DNA of 64,000 bases from Zygnema cylindricum. Taxonomy: Eukaryota > Streptophyta > Zygnematophyceae > Zygnematales > Zygnemataceae. Made by a program: the position numbers and the translations under genes. A model generated the notes under the pieces. That model did no database searches. It was not told the DNA's origin and worked only from the letters and a program-made list of their open reading frames with translations. Positions 29,953 through 42,447 of this stretch are shown piece by piece; position 1 is the stretch's first letter; each line of letters begins with the position of its first letter. The stretch covers positions 310,001 to 374,000 of the forward strand of contig JBBHKE010003004.1 in the NCBI GenBank assembly GCA_037447655.1, given 5' to 3'.

Positions 29953-31052
29953 TGTAGAAATTAATGGTTCATTTAGTATTTTCTAGGTCTAAAATGCAAT
30001 GCAGAAAAGAAGTCGAGGCATTCTGCCTCTAACTCCTCTTTTAGCTCCCACACTTATCGTTCTCACTATGGGTTAATAAGAGAGCTAGAGCCATGGCTGC
30101 CTATGCTGTCTAGAGATAGAGAGACAAACGGTAGATTTTTGGTAGGTTTACCAAAATATACTTGACGGGCCCAGGTTTTCATACTGGTACCTACCGTCCG
30201 TCAAGTTAGCGATAGCCGGTAACTTTATCCTATGGCCTAGGATCGATGTTGAGACATACAAGGTTTGAAAGGTATTTAAAGATGTACGATTACATAAATT
30301 CATTTAACGACGCGAACAAACATGTAAAATAGACACAGCTAAAATATACGTATAGCGTAGGGTACTTCACGAAATGAATACCGCGCATTTGTTTTGACGG
30401 CGAAACAAATATCGCGCATTGATTTTCGACGGCTAAAACCAAATGTCGGTTTTGATCGAACAGCCATGATAGGCGCCGAGATCGCAGAATAAGCGCTTTG
30501 GCGTTTTCCAGTCAGCGCCACGTTAAGCGCCACGTGGCACGACCTTAATGGCTTGTGGCATCTCCAGAGAATATGGGAACTAATTTGGATATGGCAAGCG
30601 TCAACATTTCAACCATACCGTACGATGGCCATACAAAAAGTACTTCGACACCTGTACCTTTCTGTACAACACAGTCTAGTGATTAGTGCCGTACTCTAGT
30701 AGTAGAGGGTTTAAAGAGGGATGTAGGACTTAGAAAATTTGGTAGGTAGCCCCCTCTCTCCCAGAGAGCTCTTGTACAACAAGTCAACTTTGACCCTTTA
30801 TAACTTATTGCTGAGGGGAGCAAATTCAGAGATTCTTTTTGCTATCGACCTAGGGGAGTCTTGACTTCACATTCAGAGATTATTTTTTCTATCGACTCAG
30901 GGGAGTCTTGTCTTCGCAGGGATGAAGGTGGTCAGAGTTTTTGTCTGCCAGGGTGGCAGTTATTCTTGCTGAAACACAAAGGGGTCAAGGTTATCCTAGA
31001 GGCTTCGTGTGAGCTGCCTACTTTGAGGTCCTATGGAGGTCTCAGAGTTTCA
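29953..31052 (+). repeat. A6 5' LTR
   Basis: TGTAGAAATTAATGG ... GAGTTTCA, about 1.1 kb. Near 30835-30910 a 60-bp segment (TTCAGAGATT ... AGGGGAGTCTTG) is duplicated in tandem, which explains the extra length. CACGTGGC lies near 30530 and GTAC repeats at 30620-30670. Confidence 0.88.
30162..30232 (-). other. tRNA-like segment within A6 5' LTR (antisense)
   Basis: CCAGTATGAAAACCTGG with 7-base loop, enclosed by TTGACGG / CCGTCAA pairing (30162-30170 with 30197-30205). Confidence 0.45.
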
Positions 31053-34000
31053 GATCAGACGGCCACGAAGCATGCCGAGATCGCGCAATAGATTTTTGGC
31101 GGTTTTCGGTTGACGTAACATCAATCGCCACGTGGCACAATCACATTGGATTACGGCATCTCCAGGGATTCTAGGAACGAATCCAAAAGGTTTAGGGGGA
31201 TAGTGAGTGGACGAGTGAGGTGCCCATCCAACCTAGGTATTTCTCTAGGGTTTGCAGCAACCTGGTTTACCAAAACGACAGATCCAGCTCCACCAGTGGA
31301 GAGTGAGGATGGGGAGAGTATTGTGATGGACAAGGGGAAAAAAAATAAGAGACTCACACCGATCGCAACACTTATAGCAACCAGATCGGCTTTCATGTCA
31401 CATGTTCCGAGGATTGAGTAGAGTGATATTGATACATGGGATTACAATAACATGGCAGCAAAACACTTCAAACGCCACCATCTTACTCAAAGACTAGCAT
31501 CTCCTCATTTGCTAGTGGAAAGGGCATCTAATCTATGGGTGGCTCTCATAGAGATGTACGGAAGTGGGACAATTCAGGAACAGCAGTTGGGTGATCAGAA
31601 AAATAGACGCATAAGTATATAATAGGTGAAGATGTTGGACTTTTGTATTGAGCTCGCCACACATTTCATGGAACTAGAGAGTGCTGGAAAAGTTAAAACT
31701 GAAAAAGAAAAGGTTAACTGCTTCCTCGTGAAGTTACCCGATGACTCCGAGAATATAGTTAACCAAGTGTTGGACTTGTCTGAATCAAGGTGGATATAGA
31801 ATTCTGTGGTAGGGATGATTCTCGTTTAAAAGAATACAATAAAGACCCAAATTGGAAAAAAGAGTGGGCAAGCCTTGGCAGCAGGGACCGATTGGAGGAA
31901 CAAGGATTTTAGAAAACCGATCTGAAACTACAGAAGGGGGTGGTAGAAAAATCAGACCGATGAGTCGGGACCGAGGGCTCCCACGGGGCTGTGTCATTTC
32001 TATAAGAAACCAGAGCACTATATGGCTGAGTGCTCTAAGCTAACCAAACTATGGTTAAAGCAGGGGCAGATCGGTGGATCTTCGAGAGGAAAGAAAAACG
32101 CTCTTGTGACGCAGGTACATGAGGAGGAATTTGAGGACAAGGACGATGAGCTATTGTTGGATGAGGAGTTGGAGACAAAGACCGAGGTCGAAATTCCACG
32201 AAAGTAGATATGTGTCTTTGAAGGATTAAAAGGTGAAAGAGGTTGGATTGTGGTTTCGGGTGCCTCTATACACATGTCTAAGGACAAACACATGTTCACT
32301 AAGATGAGAAAGATACCCACCGTAGAGATAGAGTAAGAGGATGGGAGAGTAGTCACTACTACTATAGTGGGATCGATAGATCTAAAAGTCTTAGTGGAGG
32401 GAAAGACATCCATAGTGACATTCTGTAGTGTGTTGTTTATTTCAGAGTTAAACAAAAACCTTATCTCAATGTCTGTGTTAGATGATAACGGTTTTGAGAC
32501 TACCACTAGAAAAAAAACCTTTACTGCTTGCTTTGAGGAGGAAGTTTAATTCATTGCTGAAAAAGGTAGCCAGGGGATTTTTAGGCTGATTTTAAGCAAT
32601 GAAAAGAAGAAACTATATTATGCTGGTGTTCATGATATTATATTGTGGCATAAGAGGCTTAGACATATGCATCTAAAAAAGTTGAAAGAAATGAAAAAGA
32701 TAGGAATAGTGGAAGGAATTCAGTTTGGAGAAAGTGAAAACCTAAGTGACTGTAGTGGTTCTGCTCAAGGTAAGGCACACATGTTACCCTTCCCAAAGGA
32801 AGCCACTCATAAAGAAGAAAAGTTTTAGACTTGGTACACACTAATATTTGGGGAACGGCCAAGGTGCCATCACTCGGGGGTAAGAGGTTTATGATGACAA
32901 TCACTGACGATTGGCCTCGGTATTCTATAGTATATTTTTTGAAAAATAAATCAGAGGCTCCACGGGTTTTCAACCAATATAAAGCAAGGAGTGAGAAACT
33001 TCATGAAACCTCCATTAAGAGAGTAAGGAGTGATAATGGGGGAGAATATACCTCCAATCAGCATGAGGATATTTTGAGAGAACATAGAGTGGAACATCAA
33101 AAGATAGTCCTTGAAAATCTTGAGTAAAATGGTGTAGCCGAGAGGTTAAATAGTACACTAAATGATAGTGCTAGGAATATGTTGTCGGATAAGAAGATAG
33201 GAGAGAGATTTTGGGCAGAAACAATGAACTGTGCTAAATATCTCAAGAATAGTGTTCTTACTTTGGCAATAAAAGGCCAAACTCCTCATGAGACATAGAC
33301 TAGCCGAAAACAAGATGTTTCACACTTCAAGGTTATCAGTAATCAAGTGTTCAGTATAGACAATGATCGATCAAATTCAAAGTTGGAACCGAAAGGAAAA
33401 CCACGATATTTGCTAGGATAGGATGAAGATGTAAATGGATATAGAGTCTAAGATCTTAAGAGAGAAGATATAATCTTAGTGAAGCATCTAGTGGTTATGG
33501 ATGAAGGGAAATCTATAGATCCCTTTAAGCATACAAAGACAGTCAAAATCAGATTTTGAGAAAGAAAATTCTGATTACTTTGAGCTTCCTAACTATCCAG
33601 GTTTTCGAGAAGATGATGATCTTGCAGATACACATCAGACCGAGGAGGATTTAGCCGTGGAACCCTTAGTGCCAACTCCAACCGAAGCGGATAACATGGT
33701 GGAAATAGACCCAGGATCAAGAGATAGGGGAGAAGTCAAAACTGTTCGACAGGATCCACGAGAGCCATCCATTCCGACATCAGACTTTGAGGGTGGAAGA
33801 AGAAGCAGTAAAAGACTACAAGAGAAACAAGTTAACAACAAGGTAACTAAATTGTCTCATCCTGATGAATCAGACTTATGGTGAGGCAATGAACTCTCGT
33901 GAGAGAAACCGGTGGAAGACGGCCATTAATGAGGAGATGGCTTCGATTATGGTAGCCGATACGTGGGAATTGGTGGACTATCCCCTTGACAAGAAGCCAA

Positions 34001-35500
34001 TCGGGTGGAAATGCGTATTTTAATTAAAACTCAACCCGGATAACACCATTGAGCGCTACAAGGCACGGTTAATGGCGAAAGGTTTTACCCAGAAAGAGGG
34101 AATTGACTACAAAGAGACATTTGCCCCAGTCATGAGGTTCCCCTCCATTCGGATAATTATCAGTTTGGCAACAGCAAAAGACATTGAAGTACATCAAACG
34201 GACATCAAGACAACCTTAATACATAGAGAGTTGGAAAATGAGAGTTTTATGCGACAACTCGAAGGCTTTGTGGAGCAAGGTGAGGAGAGCAAGGTTTGCC
34301 GATTGATCAAATCTTTATATAGGCTGAAACAGGCACCCCGTTAATGGAATAATAAGCTCTATGAGTTTCTTACAGGTTTGGGATGTATTCGGATCAGCTC
34401 AGATCACTCAATTCATTTGTTTGAAGATGAGAAGGAATTATATTTATTACAGTTTATGTTGATGATTTGTTTGTATTAAGTAAATCTATGAATAAAATAA
34501 ATAAGTTGAAAACGGATCTTACACGTAAATTTGAGATTAAAGATATGGGTGAAGAAAGGTATATTTTAGGAATTTAGGTAGAGAGAGACAAAGATAAGAA
34601 AATAATAAGATTAACTCAAAAAGAGTCCATTGGAAACATGTTAGAAAGATTTCAAATGGACAAGGCTAATAGTTGTACCACTCTAATGGAACTAAAGAAT
34701 TGAAGTTAGGAGAATGTGGAAGAGGGAGTTAATATCTTGGATGATGAGTTAGGCCCTGAAGAGAAAAGATTTATGCAGACAATTCTTTATAGACAAGTAG
34801 TGGACAACTTGATATATTCTATAAATTGTACCCAACCGGACATAAATTCAGCTGTAGGAGTACTAAGTAGGAGTCTGAATGCTCTCGCTAAGAAAGATTC
34901 AGAGGCAGCTAAGAGAGTCCTTAGATATCTCATAAAGACTAGAGATCTATGGTTACATTTGGGTGTGAACAATACTGACATCACCACTTGGAGTGATGTC
35001 AACTATAGGGATGCTCTTATGAGGAGATGCACGTCTGGGTATGTATTGTATGTGGGTGATGGGGCTTGCTGCTGGAGCAGCAAGCAACAAAAGGTCATTG
35101 CTCAGACCACAATGGAGGTTTAATACATGAGGTCATTGCTCAGACCACAATGGAGGTTTAATACATGATCTTTTACTCTGCTATAAAAGAATTAATGTGG
35201 GTCAAGTCTTTGCTTGATGAGCTTGATCATCTCAAAACTGGTGTCCACAAAGTGTTTTGTGATAATCAGACAGACAATGCCATTTTTGCCAATCCTACAC
35301 CACTTTAAAGCCAAACATTTGGAGATTAGACTTAGCTTTGTTAGGGAGAATGTTGAAGACAAGATAATCAGCCTATAGTATAGACCAGATAGTGAAATGG
35401 TAGCATATATGATGACCAAACATGTGCCTTCCCCAAAGCTAATTTTCTGCTGGGAGAAGTGTGGTCTGAAATAAAAAAAGTGATTAGAAAATAAGGGGAG
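31053..35500 (+). pseudogene. A6 internal region: heavily mutated gag-pol
   Basis: A full-length but decayed family A polyprotein. 31053-31180 is not Gag but resembles a piece of LTR (GCCGAGATCGCG, CCACGTGGCACAA), so the Gag start is replaced. Readable parts: VSGRVRCPSNLGIS (31200), NNMAAKHF, knuckle with a lost Cys (CHFYKKPEHYMAEC, 32000), GWIVVSGASIHMSKDK (protease Asp changed to Val, 32242), CSGSAQGKAHMLPF (Cys lost, 32750), TITDDWPRYSIVYFL (32900), SDNGGEYTSNQHED (33030). RT follows with EGIDYKETFAPVMRF (34100) and VYVDDLFVLSKS (34455). RNase H has TTWSDVNYRDALMRR (34985) and ends MTKHVPSPKLIFC (35415). More than a dozen stops and frameshifts occur. A 47-bp tandem duplication lies at 35095-35165. 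It ends with the polypurine tract AAATAAGGGGAG. Confidence 0.9.
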
Positions 35501-36177
35501 TGTAGAAATTAATGGTTCTTTTTATAATTTTCTAGGTCTAAAATGAAATGCAAAAAACAAGTCGAGGCAGTATGCCTCTTACTCCTCTCTTCAGCTCCCA
35601 GACTTGTCACACTCACAACAGGTTAAAGAGGAAGCTAGAGCATGGCTGCCTATGCTGTCTAGAGATAAACACACAAGCGGTAGATTTTGGTAGGTTTACC
35701 AAAATATACTTGACGAGCCCAGCATTTCATCCTGGTACCTATCGTCCGCCAAGTTAGCGATAACCGGTAGCTTTATCCTATGGTCTAGGATTGATGTTGA
35801 GACATATAGGGTTTGAAAGATATTTAAAGATGTATAATTACATAAATTTATTTAACGGCGCGAACAAACATATAACATAGACACAGTTAAAATATACGCA
35901 CGTCATACGGTTCTTCGCGAAATAAATACTGCGCATTTATTTCGACGGCAAAACAAATATCGCGCATTGATTTTTGTTGGCTACAATCAAATGTCGGTTT
36001 TGATCGAACGGCCACGATAGGCGCCGAGATCGCGGAATAGGCGCTTTGGCATTTTTTAGTCAACGCCACGTCAAGCGCCACGTGGCACGACATCATTGGC
36101 TTGCGGCATCTCCGGAGAATATGGGAACTAATCCGGATATAGCAAGCGTCAAAATTTTAGCCATGCCGTACGATGGC
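35501..36177 (+). repeat. A6 3' LTR, proximal part
   Basis: It starts TGTAGAAATTAATGG directly after the polypurine tract and matches 29953-30625. It is interrupted at 36177 by insertion X and resumes at 42070. Confidence 0.88.
35709..35785 (-). other. tRNA-like segment within A6 3' LTR (antisense)
   Basis: CCAGGATGAAATGCTGG, T-arm-like with one mismatch in the stem, followed on the same strand by GGGCTCGTCAA. Confidence 0.45.
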
Positions 36178-36397
36178 TGTCATGCCGCATTGTGTCAGGA
36201 CATTAATTTAGTTTATTTGTATGAATATTACGTGTTGCAGCCACACTAATTTCGTTTGGGGTACAAATTGTGTGTAGACGCAAGTATTACCGTGTACAGT
36301 GATCAAAGTGACGCCGGGAATTCCGCGGGTAACACGAAGATATATATTTGCATGAGCGACGGCGTCCGTACTTTATTTTTCTGTCGCAAAATTTGGC

Positions 36398-36520
36398 GTG
36401 ACGCGACGTACAATTTCAAGACATTAATTACGCGACGTACGGTTTCAAAATGTTGGTGACGGGACGTGTCATTTCAAAACATTGGCGACGCGATTTGCGA
36501 TTTCGTAATGTTGGCGACGC
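36398..36520. repeat. degenerate tandem repeat, unit about 29 bp, in X
   Basis: Four units of the form GACGCGACGTACGATTTCAA followed by AACATTGGC, with decaying similarity. Confidence 0.65.
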
Positions 36521-36854
36521 ACACTGATTGGTTGTAATTTAAGTCGTGAACCTATGTAGGTTCACGCATTTCTATGTAGTTAGGAAGGGTTTTAATCCGC
36601 GGATTGTGAATTTTGTTATGTAGGCATATGGTTCTCGTCGCTTATTGGCCAGGACCCAAACTAGGCGTATATTGTACAGTGAAATACTCTCACGTGATTG
36701 GTTAGTTAGCAAATGTCAGGAATTAGTACTTTGGCTATTTAGTTAGTACTAAGGCGATTGCATTAGGTTTGTACTCTCATAATTTGAGAGTACAAGAATT
36801 GGTCGAAGAGGACTTAGATTTTTCTGTCTTTTTCCCTTGTCTTTTTCCTTAGTC

Positions 36855-36859
36855 AATAT
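36855..36859. other. A7 target-site duplication, left (aatat)
   Basis: It is identical to 41190-41194; together they flank a complete two-LTR element. Confidence 0.85.
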
Positions 36860-38052
36860 TGAAACTCTGAGACCTCCATTGGCCCTCAGAGTATGCAGAT
36901 CCAAAAGAAGCTTATCTAGATAGTGCCGACTCCAAGTTAATATAAACCCTAGTGACTGACCCCTTGACAGTCAGAACCCCAATATAGATTCACCCCTGTG
37001 AAATAACACTTTCTGTGTGCTCAGTTCCACCACAGAATGCAAAGTTAGAATATGAGATTTGGACACATTCACCACTTTGACTTTCCCTTAGAAATATAGC
37101 CACCCTGGCAGACAAAAACTCTGACCAACTTCACCCCTGTGTAGACTGAACTCCCCTGAGTCAGCAGCAAAAAGAATCACTGAAAATGGTCAAGTAAATT
37201 GATAGTTATGGCTGCCCAAAGTTTGCCATTTATAGAGGGTGCTCTCTGGGAGAGGCAGCTGCCTACCCAAAATTTATCTAAGTCCTATTCCCTCTCTAAA
37301 ACTCTATCTACTGAAGTACGGCACCAATCAAATTACTGTATCGTACATAAAAGTACAGGTGCCGGTGTACTTTATGTACAGCCATTGTACGACATGGCCA
37401 AAATGTCGACACGTGTCATATCCGGATTTGTTCCCGTAATCTCCGGAGTTGCCGCAATCCAATGTAGTGTTACCACGTATCACTTAATGTGGCGGTGATC
37501 GCAAAACGCCAAAATCGTACACCGCGATCTCGGCATCCTTCGCGGCCATCCGATCAAATTTGGATTTCAAACGTGGCCGTCATAAATACCTGCGCGGTAT
37601 TCTTTCCGGCGTCAAACAAACCGCGCGGTATTTATTTCGTAATCGTACCGTACGTCGTACTTTCCACAACTGTTTCTATGCAGTATGCATATAGTTCTAG
37701 TTAAATGAATTATTCTTATTGTAACTATTTAAATGAATATCATACCTCATAATATCTAATACAATTTAGACTATCTGGATAAGACTACCGGCTATTGTGG
37801 GTGTGACAAATGGCAGGTACCAGGATCAAATCCTGGACCTGGCAAAACTATCTTTTAGAGAAAACCCCCAATAATACAACTGTCTGTCTCCCTCTAGACA
37901 GCACAGGCAGCCATGGCTAACTCCTCCTCCAGTCTTCAGTGACTGCGACAAGTGTGGGGACTTGAGGAGGAGTTAGAGGCAGGCTGTCAATATCTACTAT
38001 TTTGCTTTTTATTTTGCACTCTCTAGACCTAGAAAATACTTCAATTCCAACA
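36860..38052 (-). repeat. A7 3' LTR (left copy)
   Basis: On the minus strand TGTTGGAATTGAAG ... GAGTTTCA. It differs from the right copy at only a few positions seen by eye (for example near 36952 and 37078). The polypurine tract AAAATAAGGGGAA follows its left boundary in element sense, at 38053-38066. Confidence 0.9.
37776..37848 (+). other. tRNA-like segment within A7 3' LTR (antisense)
   Basis: GGATAAGACTACCGGCTAT is followed by GCAGGTA, a perfect T-arm-like CCAGGATCAAATCCTGG, then ACCTGGC, which can pair with the GCAGGT before it. Confidence 0.5.
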
Positions 38053-38065
38053 TTCCCCTTATTTT

Positions 38066-40015
38066 CTAGTCTATTTTTCTTTCAACTCCCACAAACAAGT
38101 AAACAAACATCCCCTCCCTTTTTTTTTTTTTTCTTTTCTTTTTCCTTTTTCCTTTTCCTTTCATAAAACTTAAGTATTTAACACAGTGCATTAAATGAAC
38201 TGAAATGATAATTATATCACACATCCCATTTTTCTGAAATTCGAGCAAAGATTTTATCCACTTCATCACTCTTTCATCCACACACAAACCGATTTCCCTC
38301 TTGCGATCCAAACAGCCAGCCCCATTTCCAATCTGCAACATACACCTAGATGCTAACCCTTTTATAGGCACATCTTCGTCACACCAAGTAGTGATGTCAA
38401 ATCCATCCACCCCCAAATATTCCCAAAAACCACTAGTCCCCACTAAGTTCCTCATAAGATCTATATCTTTCGTACTCATATTTTTATCTATGATAATTAC
38501 CCCATTTTCTGAACTTCCCTCACTCTCTCCCATGGAATTTTTTCCACTATTACTTTCTAATTTAGTTCCCAATAAATATTTCTTCTCCCCTAAACCTTCA
38601 ATCAAATATTTCTCTTCTCCCCTATCCTTTGAAACCTCTTCGAGTTTCACTTCTCCCCTTTCCTCGGAATCCGTTGAAGTCTCCCTTTCCAACCAGTTTT
38701 CTGGTTCCCTATTATCTATAAAGTTATCCTGATTAATTTTATCTTTCCCGTTTTCACTTATGGATCCTAGAACTGACTTTCTCATTTCTAAGTCATACAC
38801 TCTACACTCCTCGACATTCTCAAGTACCTCCTCTTTCTTTACTTCCCTTATACCTCCAAAAGCACACTGTTGCCTTCGTGCAATTACTGTGTGCTTTTCT
38901 TTCTTCCCCATACTACTAATCCGGAGAAGCTCTAAAATATCTTCATCCTCTTTCTCCTCTTCCCCTACTTCCTCCTCATCAACATTCCAACTTCTAAGTT
39001 TTTCCAAACAAGGGCATTCCTCCATATAATGACCCGGTTCCCTACAAAAGAAGCAAGCCCTTCTTTTCAAAGCTCCCCTTTCTTTTCCTCTCCCTCTCTT
39101 TCCACCAAAGTCCCGATAAGGTTTACCTTTGTCTTTCTTTCTCTCATCACGCTTCCGCTCGTCACCACCGTTCCTCTCATCACGTTTCCGCCAATCACCA
39201 CCAGCTGAAAATGCATTGACCCTGTCCTTTCCCCTACGAAGCTCCAAAGTGCTTTCCCTTACAAGAATTATCCCCATGGTAAAGCTCCAAGTCCATGAGG
39301 AGCCATCCATTGCCTGCATACGATAAATAATGTTTTCGTACTCACTTGGGAGTTTCATAAGTAGTGTATTAATCTTACCCTCCTCAGATTCTACACATCC
39401 CGCACTAGCTAGCTCAACATATAACGCAGCAATATCATTGCAAAACTCAATCATGCTACCGCCTTTATAAACATAGGCATCTATTTCCTGTTTTACTAAT
39501 TGCTGCCTCTGAATAGTCTCACTCTTATAAATCTGAATTAGTACTTCCCATATCTCTGAAGACTTGGTTAGACTTAAAAGAGTGATAGCTATCGACTTAG
39601 ACACATATCTAAGTATGAGATGTTTTGCTATAGTGTTTTTGTATTCCCATATTTTTCTGTCATTTTCTTCAGTTTTAATCCCTACATGTGGTACCATAGC
39701 TGAGAGCCTAGCTCCCCTCACCATAAGTGTCCATTTTTCCTTCTCCGCTATTTCCCCATCCACGGAAAGATTCTTCCCTTCACCTTCCGTTGCATCTGAG
39801 CTCCGAATGATATTCTAGGCAGCCTCAGATGAATCTCCATAGTAAGCTCCTCCAAAGCCAGGTGGCGGACATCTCACTTGTCCCGAAACAATTCCCCATA
39901 AGTGTTTCTCAAAAAGCAATCCCGCCATCGTAAACTCCCAATAGGTGAAGTCTGTTCCATCGAACATAGGCACCCTAGATGGTGGGCCTATAACCTGAAA
40001 CTCTGAGACCTCCAT
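38066..40015 (-). CDS. A7 Gag fused to in-frame Pol remnants (one TAG)
   Basis: One frame of 650 codons, broken only by TAG at 39815-39817. It starts at an ATG lying in the LTR end (MEVSEF) and continues QVIGPPSRVPMFDGTDFTYW. The Gag core reads YKGGSMIEFCNDIAALYVEL and TMGIILVRESTLELRRGK, with an Arg/Lys/Asp-rich stretch and zinc knuckle CFFCREPGHYMEEC. Then come collapsed Pol pieces. ARRQQCAFGGIREV marks the lead to the protease, but the DSGA site is absent. ECRVYDLEMRKSVLG is from after the integrase core. FWEYLGVDGFDITTWCDEDV, then MLQIGNGAGCLDRKR and VMKWIKSLLEF are RNase H scraps lacking the catalytic pattern. It ends in a Lys-rich tail from a poly-purine run. Protease, integrase core and RT are gone, yet the frame is kept across every deletion. 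Likely product: a Gag-like RNA-binding protein. Confidence 0.85.
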
Positions 40016-41189
40016 TGGCCCTCAGAGTATGCAGATCCAAAAGAAGCTTATCTAGATAGTGCCGACTCCAAGTTAATATAAACCCAAGTGACTGACCCCT
40101 TGACAGTCAGAACCGCAATATAGATTCACCCCTGTGAAATAACACTTTCTGTGTGCTCAGTTCCACCACAGAATGCAAAGTTAGAATATGAGATTTGGAC
40201 ACATTCACCTACTTTGACTTTCCCTTAGAAATACAGCCACCCTGGCAGACAAAAACTCTGACCGACTACACCCCTGTGTAGCCTGAACTCCCCTGAGTCA
40301 GCAGCAAAAAGAATCATTGAAAATGGTCAAGTAAATTGATAGTTATGGCTGCCCAAAGTTTGCCATTTATACAGGGTGCTCTCTGGGAGAGGCAGCTGCC
40401 TACCCAAAATTTATCTAAGTCTTATTCCCTCTCTAAAACTCTATCTACTGAAGTACGGCACCAATCAAATTACTGTATCGTACATAAAAGTACAGGTGCC
40501 GGTGTACTTTATGTACAGCCATTGTACGACATGGCCAAAATGTCGACACGTGTCATATCCGGATTTGTTCCCGTAATCTCCGGAGTTGCCGCAATCCAAT
40601 GTAGTGTTACCACGTGTCACTTAATGTGGCGGTGATCGCAAACCGCCAAAATCGTACGCAGCGATCTCGGCATCCTTCGCGGCCGTCCGATCAAATTTGG
40701 ATTTCAATCGTGGCCGTCATAAATACCTGCGCGGTATTCTTTCCGGCGTCAAACAAACCGCGCGGTATTTATTTCGTAATCGTACCGTACGTCGTACTTT
40801 CCACAACTGTTTCTATGCAGTATGCATATAGTTCTAGTTAAATGAATTATTCTTATTGTAACTATTTAAATGAATATCATACCTCATAATATCTAATACA
40901 ATTTAGACTATCTGGATAAGACTACCGGCTATTGTGGGTGTGACAAATGGCAGGTACCAGGATCAAATCCTGGACCTGGCAAAACTATCTTTTAGAGAAA
41001 ACCCCCAATAATACAACTGTCTGTCTCCCTCTAGACAGCACAGGCAGCGATGGCTAACTCCTCCTCCAGTCTTCAGTGACTGCGACAAGTGTGGGGACTT
41101 GAGGAGGAGTTAGAGGCAGGCTGTCAATATCTACTATTTTGCTTTTTATTTTGCACTCTCTAGACCTAGAAAATACTTCAATTCCAACA
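39996..41189 (-). repeat. A7 5' LTR (right copy)
   Basis: 1194 bp, almost identical to 36860-38052. Its last bases on the minus strand include the ATG that opens the Gag frame. Confidence 0.92.
40912..40984 (+). other. tRNA-like segment within A7 5' LTR (antisense)
   Basis: Same sequence as at 37776-37848, including the perfect CCAGGATCAAATCCTGG arm. Confidence 0.5.
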
Positions 41190-41194
41190 AATAT
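41190..41194. other. A7 target-site duplication, right (aatat)
   Basis: It matches 36855-36859. Confidence 0.85.
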
Positions 41195-41459
41195 ATCAAT
41201 TTTTTTCTCTGCAAGGCTTTTTCTGCCTTAGTTTGTTAAGTGCTTAGCTTTTCTCTTTCCTCATTATACTTTCATTGTAAGCCCTACAAGTTAATTCACT
41301 CGGTTTTCGCCAGAGTCCGCACGGTTTCCCTTCAACAACCTCTTTTAGTGTGGATTTTACTTACTTTCTTAGGCTGTTTCTGAACCTTTGTGGATGTCTT
41401 TTGAGAATTAGTGTTTAACTTTTTATTCTCTAATTTCGTTGCCTTGGCTGGATTTTTCT

Positions 41460-41760
41460 TGTGGTTTGTTAGAATCCGGTTATCTCGGATTCTCTATAGC
41501 TTCCAATTGCTTGTTTTCTAATATCATTTTCTGCAATTGGTTAATAGTGTGTCAAAATCCGGTTTTCTCGAATTTTGTGCAGATTTTTAACGTTGCTTTC
41601 TTGTATTTTCTTGTTGCTACTTTTACTTGTTTGTTAGAATTCGGTTATTTCGGATTCTCTACATATTTTCATTGTTTGTTTTGTTTTTGATTTTTCTACA
41701 ATCGGCGTGCCAGGATGTGGTTATCTCGCATTCTCCGCAGATTTTCATTGTTGTTTTTTT
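41460..41760. repeat. degenerate tandem repeat, unit about 80 bp, in X
   Basis: Four copies of a TGTTAGAATCCGGTTATCTC-like start followed by GGATTCTCTACAGATTTTC, at about 41468, 41549, 41631 and 41707. Confidence 0.6.
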
Positions 41761-42069
41761 GCATTTTTATGGTTTTGTTTTCTTTATTCGAAATCCTAGA
41801 CCTAACTCTTGTAAGGAATACGCTTAGATCATGGATCCTAGTTGCTACCCATCGGCTTAGTGATAAATGGATCTCTCTCTCGGTTGCCCACTCACCTTCG
41901 CCTTTCACTCCTTCCAGATTTTTTCCCTTTTACATTGTCATATTCATTTTGCTATGTATTATAATTCTTTTTGCTTCGAGATTTGCTTTGTTGTTGTCTA
42001 TTCCACTTTTTCTACTCGCAAGCTAATTAGGTTGCATGTTTCTTGGTTCGATTAGACACATACAGGACA

Positions 42070-42447
42070 TGGCCATATAAAAAGTATTTCGGGCACCTGT
42101 ATTTCTGTACGACACAGTCTAGTGATTGGTGCTGTCCTCTAGTAGTAGAGGGTTTAGAGAGGGATGTAGGACTTATAAAATTTGGTAGGTAGCTCCCTCT
42201 CTCCTAGAGAGCTCCTGTACAAAAGGTCAACTTTGACCCTTCATAACTTACTGCCCAGGGGAGCATATTCAGAGATTGTTTTTGCTATCGACTCGGGGAG
42301 TATTATCTTCACAGGGGCGAAGGTGGTCAAAGGTTTTGTCTTCCAAGGTGGCAGTTATTCTTGCTGAAACACAAAGGGGTCAGGGTTATCCTAGGGGCTT
42401 CCGCTGAGCTGCCTACTTTGTGGATCAATGGAGGCCTCAGAGTTGCT
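42070..42447 (+). repeat. A6 3' LTR, distal part
   Basis: It continues the LTR left at 36177: GGCCATATAAAAAGTATTTC, GTACGACACAGTCTAGTGATT, the promoter zone near 42200 and the end GGCCTCAGAGTTGCT. The A6 target duplication ATAAT follows at 42448-42452. Confidence 0.85.

Larger units (their letters stand above)
36860..41189 (-). mobile_element. A7: intact non-autonomous copia-type element
   Basis: A 4.33 kb element with two nearly identical LTRs of about 1193 bp, a perfect 5-bp target duplication and an internal region of only 1.94 kb. The internal region keeps Gag and scraps of Pol in one reading frame (see the coding entry). It must have been moved by proteins from autonomous relatives such as A5. 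The near identity of its LTRs implies recent movement. Confidence 0.92.
36178..42069. mobile_element. insertion X (solo-LTR-like), itself split by A7
   Basis: The A6 LTR sequence stops at ATGGC (36173-36177) and resumes with the same bases at 42069-42073. The inserted DNA begins TGTCATGCCGC and ends ACAGGACA, so termini are TGTC...GACA with a 4-bp (TGGC) or 5-bp duplication. Without A7 and its target duplication it is about 1.55 kb and has no coding potential I recognise, which fits a solo LTR or a small non-autonomous LTR element. Strand cannot be set with confidence. It holds two tandem-repeat patches, listed separately. Confidence 0.6.
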
